64,000 nt of DNA from contig OZ241746.1 of the NCBI GenBank assembly GCA_965201045.1, positions 4,588,001 through 4,652,000 of the forward strand, read 5' to 3'. The notes beneath the pieces were generated by a model. It had not been told where the DNA came from. It saw only the letters and a list, made by a program, of their open reading frames with translations, and did no database searches. Shown here piece by piece: positions 18,165 to 27,300 of this stretch (its first letter is position 1; each line of letters begins with the position of its first letter). The stretch comes from JAPORK01 sp026710285 (lineage in GTDB: Bacteria; Pseudomonadota; Gammaproteobacteria; Pseudomonadales; Endozoicomonadaceae). The position numbers and the translations under genes were made by a program.

Positions 18165-18199
18165 AAAGCGTTGAGCACCATTTAAGTGCTCAACGCTTT
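18165..18199 (-). terminator. Perfect 14-bp hairpin after gene 4
   Basis: AAAGCGTTGAGCAC and its exact complement GTGCTCAACGCTTT flank a 7-nt loop, 5 bp past the stop codon. It is the strongest hairpin of the series and probably close to the ancestral form. The U-run after it in the gene direction is modest (UUUAGUAAUAAU), so it may terminate in both directions or protect the mRNA 3' end. Confidence 0.6.
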
Positions 18200-18204
18200 A
18201 ATTA

Positions 18205-21200
18205 TCAGCCAGGCTTTTTGAATACCAACATCCACTCATGTGTATTCCCATCAAGGTTTTTGACTCCAAATTTGCCTGCTATCCGTTGTATATTATCTAA
18301 ACCTCTTATAAACCCCATATTCTCTGCCCCTCCAAACGTCTCTTCACCTGTCATTGCATAATGGGTAAGCCACCAGTGAGCATTATCTTCATTTCTTACA
18401 ATAACATACATCCTGCCACCTGGTCTCAGCAAATCATGCCCTAATTGTAAATATTCTTCACTCCTTGAATACTCCTGAAGTATTTCATCAAAAGTACCCG
18501 CACCTGCTTGACCTATTGTATCATCTAAAGACTCATCAAGATCTATCGTATAATTAGCTCCTTCTATCGCTTCTTCAGAAAATGTAGTAACCCCTCCATG
18601 ATCACAGAACTCAGGATGAATATTACCACACCCAAAAACACCTAGCTTGGGTTTCGGAATATCCTCAACAGTAGCAGCGGTATTGCTTGCTTCTGCTGCA
18701 GGTTCCTCGGTGCTTGCAACCATCTCATTTTGAACGTTAGCTGCGGCGATATTTGCACCTTCACCGGCACCATTTTCCAGCTCCCCCGAAACCGTTGCTA
18801 ATGAATATCCCTGGATTTGATTCCTACTGATTTCTATTAATAGGTTTTCAGCATCTTCTGGCATACCTCTTATAATACCTAAACTTTCTACCGCATCTCC
18901 TGCTAAGCCTCCTCCTGTTGCTACTTCATTGAAGATTTCTGTTGCTCCTATCAGACCTGCAGCTGCACCAATGCCTGCCACGATAGCTGCCAGTCCCACT
19001 GCAAATAATGCGCCTCCATAAACACTTCCGGTAACCATTGACGCCTGTTGTAAACCTTTATTGGCAGGTTTTACTGCTGATGCAAAAGCTAATGCAGCTG
19101 GTGCGGCAAGCGCCATACCTGCGGCAGATACCGGACCTAAGACGATACCCATCGCACCCCATATCAGTGACGCTCCAATTCCCCGGACAAGTTTATTATG
19201 ACTCAATTTCATTCCCAGAGTAAAAACGATGCTGGTCAGCTTAAACGCTTTACCCATCCAGCTTGGCATATTACCACTGGGATCGCTATTCATTATCGGA
19301 TTATTACTGCCAAAAGCATAGCCATCACCGGCAGGATCTTCACTAACAAAGTAGCGCTGAGACGGGTTATAGGTACGATGACCGGCACCTAAAAATTGCC
19401 AGCCTGTTGCAGTATCCGTTATTTCATTGTTAAATCCTCTTAGTGCCTGTTGAAAATCAGTATCTGTTGTCTTTTGTTTTCCGTAAGACCATACCATACC
19501 ATAGGGACTATAAATATTGTGTTGTTGTACACTCCACTGTTTTAACGTTTTATCCTGTTTTAATGTGTCAATCACATCGCCTTTATAATTACTTTCATTC
19601 CAGTTAGTAATCGTATTATTAGTTGTTTTAACTTCTGCTGACGGATAACTGATTCTGTGCAGGTTATTAGCTGTATCAGTGATAATCTCATCGCTCAGTA
19701 CACCTTCCTGATAAAGCATCTGCCGGGTTCCTTTTTGAGTCACCACTTTGACTTCTTTTCCCTGACCATCGTAGTTATAGCGGCTAACCCTACCTGCTGC
19801 ATTAATAACTCGGGTTATCTGATTGAAAGCGTTATAACTTATTTTATTACCCTGACCATCAATAATCATATTTCCGGCTGTATCATAAACGAAAGCATGG
19901 GTATCAGGTTGCTGATTATTCCACTGTGTACTGATCGCAGTTAATCGCAGTGGTACTTCAGGATTGGCATAGGTATAAGACATTGTTTTATTTAATGAAT
20001 GCCACACTGCCGATGAAGTATCAAGTAGTTTTTCAGTAACACCGGCAATACGATTTAGTCGTGTAAATTTATAATTTTGCTGTATAATAGTTGGCGCTGT
20101 TTTCAGGTTATCACCGCTAAAGGCTGTATCATGCGGACAGAGATTGTTGTCTCCGTTACAATTCATTGAGACCAGATTATCCAGACGATCATAACGATAA
20201 TTTATCGTTGCCTGATGATTCTGATCATCACTACGCTGTAAACGAATGATATTTCCATCCATATCGTAAGTATAAGATTCACTATGCAGTGGTTTTCCAT
20301 TAATCCTGTCTTTTACTGCTTCTACCTGACCCCATGAATTATACGTCAATGTGCGTACCATGCCACTACCATAAACTTCCTTTACTATACGGGAAAAAGA
20401 GTCATAGAATAACTGCTCAATGCGTGTGGTATTACCATTGTTTTCCTGATAAATTTTCTCTACAGGTCTGACCAGATTGTCAAGTGTATAAATCGTTTTA
20501 TTATGCTGAGAATCTGTACGACTGACAAGGTGGTGATAGCCATCATAAGCCAGCGTTTCAGCATTGTCTGCATATCCGTTAATGCCTGTGTGTATTGTAC
20601 TTGCTAATAGTCCGTCATTGCGATAATGATAAGTAGTAATCCCGGTATTATCAGTCACTGTCAGTGGTTTATGACTATGTTGATCATAACTAACCTGTAA
20701 AAATACTTTACCATCTATACTATCGGTTACTATCCTACCAATCGTATTGTAAGATAAAGTTATATGGTGTCCGTTAGATTTATCAATACAAGACAAATGA
20801 CAATTTATATTATAATGGTAAGTGGTTCTTTTACCATCTTCTCTGGCTGACCATAATTTTTGACCTGCTGCATTAAAACCTGCCGATGCCAGCAGATATT
20901 GTCCTCCCTGTACAGGCATAATAATATGCTTAATAACATGACCGGTCAGATCATAGACATTATGTATTCTGTCTCCTACAGGATTGATGATATCAATCAC
21001 ATGTCCAAGTGCATCATAGCGCTTTTGTACGACTCTTCCCATGGGATCTTCAGTACTAATAAGACGATCAAAACCATCGTAAGTCATCCTGGTGACTCTT
21101 GCACCTGGCTGTTTATCTCCTACTGTACAAAGTGTTTTCACAGAAGGCAGGATACCTGTTGTGGCAGGTAATATAATCTGTTCCAATGGTTTTCCGGTTA

Positions 21201-23730
21201 CACTGCTAATCCCTATGGTTACAGTAGTACGATTGTTTTGTGCATCTTCTGAGTAGTGGATTATACAACGATGAGCATTATCATACTTGGTGATTTCTGT
21301 TTCTCCGTCAGGTAGATTTTTTTTGATCAAACGTCCATGGATATCATAATCAAAACGAGTAGTCAGTGCAACCGGTCCTCTGTGACCCTGTGCATAAAGT
21401 GTACTGGTTGCCACTTCCCCTTCAGAATTGTAACTTATCTGTGTTTGCTGTTGCCATACTCCGGGTTCAGGATGTCCCTGCTGATCAGTTTTTTCAGTAT
21501 AAGTTGCCAGCTTTCTCCCTGAACCATCAAAAATTACTTTTTTCTGCATACCATTCGGTGTAGTTACAATCACACTGTTTTCATTTTCAGATAACTTATA
21601 CTGCTTCCGAACCGTTGCTTCAAAGGGTGTACCTGTTGCATCAGTACGTGCTATGAGCCGACCCATTGTATCATATATAAAGGTTTGAATATTTTTTTTA
21701 TCCTCAGAAATTACCCGGAGTGGTTTAGGAATAAATATACTTTTTTCAGTTATTACTGATGATACAGACTGATTCTTTCCTGTATCAATATAATCTGAAG
21801 CCGTTTCGGTTCCATTATTATTTAAGGTGTACTGATAATGATGTGTAATCTCCTTAACACTTTCAACAGGAAGATTCGTTCCTGTTAGTTGTTTCTGTTT
21901 TAACAAACCATAGGTGAGTGGATTATTTTTATCCTGGTAATAATAACGCGTTTCTGTTCGTTGTTCATTACCACTTTGAACGCTATTTTTATACAGTACC
22001 AGCGTATAACTTCTATTATTTCTGTTAGCCTCTTTTTTATAAGTCATTGTTGTTATCACTGGAGGCAAAAGCGCACTGTTTTTTAACGGAGCCGGAAATC
22101 TTTTTGTCATTTCTGCTAAAGAAGCTACCGGCCAGCCAACGGGTGCAGCAGGGCATAAATGATCTCCATTTTGTGGACAATAAATTGTTTCTGCTTTGCG
22201 ACCATAACTATCGGTTTGACTGATCAACCGTCCGTAATTATCATAACTTCTGTTCACTGTAGTTATTACCGGTGCAGACAGATGATCTTCCCACTCTTTA
22301 TTCACTACCTTTAAAGGCAGAGACCAGGTATCTGGTAGTTGATTAAAAGAAGTATTTGCACAACCATCTTGTTTATCTGTACGACAAAAATAAACGATGG
22401 TTTCAGTAAGTGGTTTATTCGTTTTATCACTGACTGTTTTAGTATCAATTAATAAATGATATTTATTATACGTGCGAATTGTTTGTATCTGACCGTTATC
22501 TTGTTTTGTCTGATAAGTGTAACCAGAAGGTGCTTCAAACAGTACATCTGTCTTTGAATCAGGCAGTCCGTTTAAACCCGCATTGAAACCAAGATAATCA
22601 TGACCGTTACTGTTTGTTGAAGTATAACTATAATCTACATGCATCGGCGGCTGATTTGCACCAGGAATGATTCTGACCTGCCTGACTACACACATGGATG
22701 CAAAGGGGTGTAACGGATTATTACTGATAATATGGGGTAATTTCATCTCATGATTACAGTCATAGGTAAACTCTTTTTCCATTCCGGTAAAATAGTGAAT
22801 ACCCGTCAGCAGATTTTGACCATTGTGCACGGTATCGTAACTCAAACGAACCAGCCTGGAATCATTAGCAGCCTGCTGATCATTACTTTCCGGAAATAGA
22901 ATATTACGCACCTGACCATTTTCTAAACTAATACGCATATTAACCGGGTGTCCCTGTACATCATAACTAGTAACAGTCAGATAGTTATCTTTTCTTGTGA
23001 GTAAAATTGAATGACCATTATCGTCAGTTATTTTTTGTAATAGATGGCTTCCGGATATATAGTCAAAATTAACACCGCCTCCATTTTGTTGTTCCATACG
23101 AATTTCATAGCCATCACGATCTAAAATATCCTCTAACCCGTTTGCAGATTTAATCACAAGCCCTCCTTTTTTATCATTGGTAATGATGACATCTTTTAGC
23201 TTGTGATAGCGTGGATACCAGCTTCCGTCAGGTTGCTGTTTCAAAAAATAGCTTTTTCCTCCTGCCGTGTTCAGCTGATGAGTTGCCGGATTATAGTGGG
23301 TTAGATTCCATACCCAGCCATGCCCTAAATGATCCGGATTACCTTTTGTGCCACTGTTATAATTCATTTCCAGATCAATATCAGGACCATGACCAAAATT
23401 ACTCCGTAACAAGCCGACTTTCATAGAAACAAGCAGCATACCTGTTCTGGGATCTACCTGACTGTTTCCGCTTTTAGCAAAATTAAAAGAGTTGGACCAT
23501 ATGGACAAACCATCACCGCCTGATTCAGCCATTAAAAACCGCTGATGACTGGTTTTATTTTTTGTATCTGAAGTATTTTTTTTTAGTGGTATTTCCTTAT
23601 TAGTGTAAGCGTTTTTTTGGTGAGATTTAATTTTTCCGATCGCTAAATTTATTTTTCCAAAGTATAAAAATAGAAAAAAAATTGGTAGTATCTTTATAAA
23701 AAAATATGGACGTCCATTAAAGCTTATCAT
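18205..23730 (-). CDS. Gene 4: secreted YD-repeat protein with methyltransferase-like tip
   Basis: The protein has 1,841 residues. The start chosen is MISFNGRPYFF at 23730. The frame is open 26 codons upstream, but this start aligns with the other members and has a weak AGG about 7 nt before it. The signal segment is LPIFFLFLYFGKINLAIG. The plan is conserved N-terminal region, YD repeats from about residue 490 to 1,460, core SEDPAGDGYAFGSNNP, hydrophobic stretch, linker (VATGGGLAGDAV ... ENGAGEGAN), then tip. The tip carries VFGCGN, CDHGGVTTFS, FDEILQEYS, LLRPGGRMYVIV and the end FKKPG. It has two extra Cys in NINCHLSC where relatives have NVNGQLSG. Its 5' third and upstream flank are nearly identical to gene 6. 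Confidence 0.93.
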   Translation of the reverse strand: MISFNGRPYFFIKILPIFFLFLYFGKINLAIGKIKSHQKNAYTNKEIPLKKNTSDTKNKTSHQRFLMAESGGDGLSIWSNSFNFAKSGNSQVDPRTGMLLVSMKVGLLRSNFGHGPDIDLEMNYNSGTKGNPDHLGHGWVWNLTHYNPATHQLNTAGGKSYFLKQQPDGSWYPRYHKLKDVIITNDKKGGLVIKSANGLEDILDRDGYEIRMEQQNGGGVNFDYISGSHLLQKITDDNGHSILLTRKDNYLTVTSYDVQGHPVNMRISLENGQVRNILFPESNDQQAANDSRLVRLSYDTVHNGQNLLTGIHYFTGMEKEFTYDCNHEMKLPHIISNNPLHPFASMCVVRQVRIIPGANQPPMHVDYSYTSTNSNGHDYLGFNAGLNGLPDSKTDVLFEAPSGYTYQTKQDNGQIQTIRTYNKYHLLIDTKTVSDKTNKPLTETIVYFCRTDKQDGCANTSFNQLPDTWSLPLKVVNKEWEDHLSAPVITTVNRSYDNYGRLISQTDSYGRKAETIYCPQNGDHLCPAAPVGWPVASLAEMTKRFPAPLKNSALLPPVITTMTYKKEANRNNRSYTLVLYKNSVQSGNEQRTETRYYYQDKNNPLTYGLLKQKQLTGTNLPVESVKEITHHYQYTLNNNGTETASDYIDTGKNQSVSSVITEKSIFIPKPLRVISEDKKNIQTFIYDTMGRLIARTDATGTPFEATVRKQYKLSENENSVIVTTPNGMQKKVIFDGSGRKLATYTEKTDQQGHPEPGVWQQQTQISYNSEGEVATSTLYAQGHRGPVALTTRFDYDIHGRLIKKNLPDGETEITKYDNAHRCIIHYSEDAQNNRTTVTIGISSVTGKPLEQIILPATTGILPSVKTLCTVGDKQPGARVTRMTYDGFDRLISTEDPMGRVVQKRYDALGHVIDIINPVGDRIHNVYDLTGHVIKHIIMPVQGGQYLLASAGFNAAGQKLWSAREDGKRTTYHYNINCHLSCIDKSNGHHITLSYNTIGRIVTDSIDGKVFLQVSYDQHSHKPLTVTDNTGITTYHYRNDGLLASTIHTGINGYADNAETLAYDGYHHLVSRTDSQHNKTIYTLDNLVRPVEKIYQENNGNTTRIEQLFYDSFSRIVKEVYGSGMVRTLTYNSWGQVEAVKDRINGKPLHSESYTYDMDGNIIRLQRSDDQNHQATINYRYDRLDNLVSMNCNGDNNLCPHDTAFSGDNLKTAPTIIQQNYKFTRLNRIAGVTEKLLDTSSAVWHSLNKTMSYTYANPEVPLRLTAISTQWNNQQPDTHAFVYDTAGNMIIDGQGNKISYNAFNQITRVINAAGRVSRYNYDGQGKEVKVVTQKGTRQMLYQEGVLSDEIITDTANNLHRISYPSAEVKTTNNTITNWNESNYKGDVIDTLKQDKTLKQWSVQQHNIYSPYGMVWSYGKQKTTDTDFQQALRGFNNEITDTATGWQFLGAGHRTYNPSQRYFVSEDPAGDGYAFGSNNPIMNSDPSGNMPSWMGKAFKLTSIVFTLGMKLSHNKLVRGIGASLIWGAMGIVLGPVSAAGMALAAPAALAFASAVKPANKGLQQASMVTGSVYGGALFAVGLAAIVAGIGAAAGLIGATEIFNEVATGGGLAGDAVESLGIIRGMPEDAENLLIEISRNQIQGYSLATVSGELENGAGEGANIAAANVQNEMVASTEEPAAEASNTAATVEDIPKPKLGVFGCGNIHPEFCDHGGVTTFSEEAIEGANYTIDLDESLDDTIGQAGAGTFDEILQEYSRSEEYLQLGHDLLRPGGRMYVIVRNEDNAHWWLTHYAMTGEETFGGAENMGFIRGLDNIQRIAGKFGVKNLDGNTHEWMLVFKKPG

Positions 23731-23822
23731 AATTTGCCTATCTTTGTAAAAATTAATAAGAAGTTGCTGAGTGAAATTTATAGAGCAGATTACACTTAAC
23801 AAATACAATTAATAATTCCGTG

Positions 23823-23854
23823 AAATTTAGACAAGAGATATTTATTTTAGTTTT
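23823..23854 (-). promoter_or_regulatory. Conserved upstream box of gene 4
   Basis: The plus-strand block AAATTTAGACAAGAGATATT and the TTATTTTAGTTTT that follows recur 85-125 bp before most gene starts: near 17706, 29965, 36157, 42280, 48195, 54178 and 60295. Its constancy within otherwise drifting AT-rich DNA suggests a promoter or regulator site. No -10/-35 pair could be assigned with confidence. Confidence 0.35.
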
Positions 23855-23945
23855 CTTTTTATTTTCTTTTTAAACGCCATTGCTTTTATATGTTATTAAA
23901 CAGCAAAACACTTTTATTTTTTTGGTACGACTAAAAATGCTTATA

Positions 23946-23975
23946 TTGATACCTGGTTTATTATTTATGTATATT
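23946..23975 (+). promoter_or_regulatory. Possible sigma-70 promoter driving the small ORF strand
   Basis: TTGATA and TATATT are separated by 18 bp, reading toward the small ORF start at 24009. Only the 36278 spacer repeats it exactly. In both cases the small ORF is broken, so the promoter, if real, would now make a non-coding or truncated transcript. Confidence 0.3.
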
Positions 23976-24008
23976 ACTTTTTTTGAGTATGAGTGTGTAA
24001 AGCATGAT

Positions 24009-24114
24009 ATGAAATTATCAGGACAGCTTTAAGTCATTTTCTAACGCAGAGCACACTATTTTAAATAAGATTCTAACAATTGAAAAAATATTTCAGTGAA
24101 ATTTACTCTTTTGA
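24009..24114 (+). pseudogene. Broken copy of the small ORF
   Basis: It begins ATGAAATTATCAGGACAGC. Compared with ATGAAAGGTTAYCAGGACAGC elsewhere, two G bases are missing after codon 2, and the frame ends at codon 8. The rest of the sequence (TTTTCTAACGCAGAGCACAC ... ACTCTTTTGA) still aligns. Confidence 0.45.
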
Positions 24115-24146
24115 AATCATCAGATAAAAGGATTTCTTTTATAATA

Positions 24147-24276
24147 TTTGGTCTGTAGTAATGCAAACTTTCATTATGTTACGCGTATATTTATGTTTTA
24201 AATCTCCTCATGCTATCTTTGAAAAGCCTGTGTGATTTATTATAAAACAACTGACGAGTAATATACACAGACCAAA
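24147..24276. repeat. Inverted-arm spacer element, 130 bp
   Basis: Arms TTTGGTCTGTA and CACAGACCAAA enclose ATGCAAAC and AGCCTGTG-type internal sequence. It is one base shorter than the usual 131. Confidence 0.55.
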
Positions 24277-24307
24277 ATCACATTAAATACTATCATTACT
24301 AAAGTGT

Positions 24308-24328
24308 TGAGCACCATTTAAGTGCTCA
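24308..24328 (-). terminator. Hairpin after gene 5
   Basis: TGAGCAC and GTGCTCA form a 7-bp stem with a 7-nt loop, 12 bp past the stop. The outer part of the long gene 4-type stem has been lost (right side CTCCCTT). Confidence 0.4.
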
Positions 24329-24340
24329 CTCCCTTAATTA

Positions 24341-27300
24341 TTAGCCAGGCTTTTGGAATGTTAACAGGTATTCATGCACATCTCCATAGTTTGCAACTCC
24401 AAAATTACCTCCCACCTGTTTTATATTATCTAATCCTTTTGTAAACTGCACATTGTCCTCTCCAAACACATCTTCACCTTTCAATGCATAATTGTAAAGC
24501 CATTCAGCACCATCATTATGATTACGTACAATAACATACAACTTACCACCTGGTTTAAGTAAATCAAATCCCAATTGTAAATATTGTTCATCCCTTGAAT
24601 ATTCCTGAAATATTTCATCAAAATCACCTTCACCTGCTCGACCTGTTATCTCACCTAAAGATAAAGGCTCATCAAAATCTACATTATAAGTAGGATAAGT
24701 AAAGAAATACTTAGAAAATGTAGTAACCTCACTATGATTACAGTCGATATCAAGATGATTACCACACCCAAAAACACCTAGCTTGGGTTTCGGAATATAC
24801 TCAGTCGCGGCAGCGGTATTGCCTGCTTCTTCTGCAGGTTCCTCGCCGCTTGCGACCATATTATCATAAACTTCATCCTGGGCAGCATTTGCACCTTCTT
24901 CGGTGCCATTTGCAGAATTTGATACAAGTTCATCGACACCATCATGCAGACCAGCTAATATGTTTTCACTACTTTCTGGTATACCCGCCATAATATTCGT
25001 ATTGGCTGTTAATCCTTCTTCTAATGCTCCTCCTGTTGCTGCTTCTCCTAAGGTTTCTACTGTTCCTTCGAAGGCTACTGTTGCTCCTATCAGACCTGCA
25101 GCTGCACCAATGCCTGCCACGATAGCTGCCAGTCCCACTGCAAATAATGCACCTCCATAAACACTTCCAGTGACCATTGACGCTTGCTGCAAACCTTTAT
25201 TAGCAGGTTTTACTGCTGATGCAAAAGCTAATGCAGCCGGCGCGGCAAGCGCCATACCTGCAGCAGATACCGGACCTAAGACGATACCCATAGCACCCCA
25301 TATCAGTGATGCTCCAACTCCCCGAACAAGTTTATTATGACTCAATTTCATTCCCAGAGTAAAAACAATGCTAGTCAGTTTAAATGCTTTACCCATCCAG
25401 CTTGGCATATTACCACTGGGATCACTATTCATTATCGGATTATTACTGCCAAAAGCATAACCATCACCGGCAGGATCTTCACTGACAAAGTAGCGCTGAG
25501 ACGGGTTATAGGTACGATGACCGGCACCTAAAAATTGCCAACCTGTTGCAGTATCCGTTATTTCATTATCAAAACCTTTTAGTGACTGTTGAAAAGCCGG
25601 AACTGTTGTCTTTTGTTTTCTGTAAGACCATACCATACCATAGGGACTATAAATATTGTGTTGTTGTGCACTCCACTGTTTTAACGTTTTATCCTGTTTT
25701 AATATGCTAATCACATCACCCTTATAATTACTTTCATTCCAGTCAGTAATCACATTGTCAGTTGTTTTAACTTCTGCTGACGGATAGCTGATTCTATGCA
25801 GATTATTAGCTGTGTCAGTTATAATCTCACCGCTCAGTACACCTTCCTGATAAAGCATCTGTCGGGTTCCCTGTTGAGTCACCACTTTAACTTCTTTTCC
25901 TTGACCATCGTAGTTATAGCGACTAACCCCACCATTTACATTCATAGCCTGGGTTACCTGATTGAAAGGGTTATAGCTTATTTTATTGCCCTTACCATCA
26001 ATAGTCATATTTCCAGCTGTATCATAAACGAAAACATGGGTATCAGGTTGCTGATTATTCCACTGTGTACTAATTGCAGTTAATCGCAGTGGTACTTCAG
26101 GATTGGCATAGATATAAGACATTGTTTTATTTAATGAATGCCATGTTGGCGATGAAGTATCAATTAACTTTTCAGTAACACCTGCAATACGATTTAGTCG
26201 TGTAAACTTATAATTTTGCTGTATAATAATCGGCGCTGTTTTCAGGTTATCACCACTAAAGGCTGTATCATGCGGACAAAGATTGTTGTCTCCGTTACAA
26301 TTCATTGAGACCAGATTATCCAGACGATCATAACGATAATTGATTGTTGCCTGACGATTTTGATCATCACTACGTTGTAAACAAATAATATTTCCATCCA
26401 TATCGTAAGTATAAGATTCACTATGCAGTGGTTTTCCATTAATCCTGTCTTTTACTGTTTCCACTTGACCCCATGGATCATACGTCAATGTACGCACCAT
26501 GCCACTACCATAGACTTCCTTGACTATACGGGAAAAAGAGTCATAAAATAACTGCTCAATACGTGTGGTATTACCATTATTTTCCTGATAGGTTTTCTCT
26601 ACCGGTCTGACCAGGTTGTCAAGCGTATAAATCGTTTTATTATGCTGAGAATCTGTTCGACTCACAAGGTGGTCATAGCTATCGTAAGCCAGCGTTTCAG
26701 CATTGCTTGCATATCCATTAATACCGGTGCGTACTGTGCTTGCTAACAGTCCGTCATTGCGATAATGATAAGTGATAACACCGGTATTATCAGTCACTGT
26801 CAGTGGTTTATGATTATGATGATCAAAACTGACTCGTAAAAATACTTTACCGTCCAGGCTATCGGTTACTGCCTTGCCAATGGTATTGTAAGACAGCGCA
26901 ATATGGTGTCCGTTAGACTTATCAATACCAGACAACTGACCATTTACATTATAATGGTAAGTGGTTCTTTTACCATCTTCTCTGGCTGACCATAATTTTT
27001 GACCTGCTGCATTAAAGCCTGCCGATGCCAGCAGATATTGTCCTCCCTGTACAGGCATGATCAGATGTTTAATAATATGACCGGTCAGATCATAAACATT
27101 ATGCATTCTGTCTCCGGCAGGATTGATGATATCGGTTACATGTCCAAGTGCATCATAGTGCTTTTGTACGACTCTTCCCATGGGATCTTCAGTACTAATA
27201 AGACGATCAAAACCATCGTAAATCATCCTGGTGATTCTTGCATCTGGCTGTTTATCTCCGGCTGTACAGAGTACGCTCACAGCAGGCAGCATACCTGTTG

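Larger units (their letters stand above)
17622..18204. other. Spacer between genes 4 and 3
   Basis: This 583-bp spacer is the best-preserved example of the repeated layout. Right to left it has a perfect 14-bp hairpin (18165-18199), the 131-bp inverted-arm element (18010-18140), and an intact small plus-strand ORF with a strong Shine-Dalgarno (17866-17976). The AT-rich upstream box of gene 3 (CTTAGACAAAAAATATTTATTTTAG) lies at about 17706-17730. No clear sigma-70 promoter for gene 3 could be fixed by eye. Confidence 0.6.
23731..24340. other. Spacer between genes 5 and 4
   Basis: This 610-bp AT-rich spacer has, right to left, a hairpin at 24308-24328, the inverted-arm element at 24147-24276, and a broken small ORF at 24009-24114. 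A plus-strand promoter-like pair lies at 23946-23975 and the gene 4 upstream box (AAATTTAGACAAGAGATATT) at 23823-23854. Bases of about 23731-24010 are nearly the same as 36064-36345 upstream of gene 6. Confidence 0.6.

Noticed and set aside
23731..23808. Upstream starts for gene 4 (23808) and gene 6 (36141)
   Set aside because: The extra 26 codons are AT-rich leader. The MISFNGR start aligns with the other members and directly precedes the hydrophobic signal segment.
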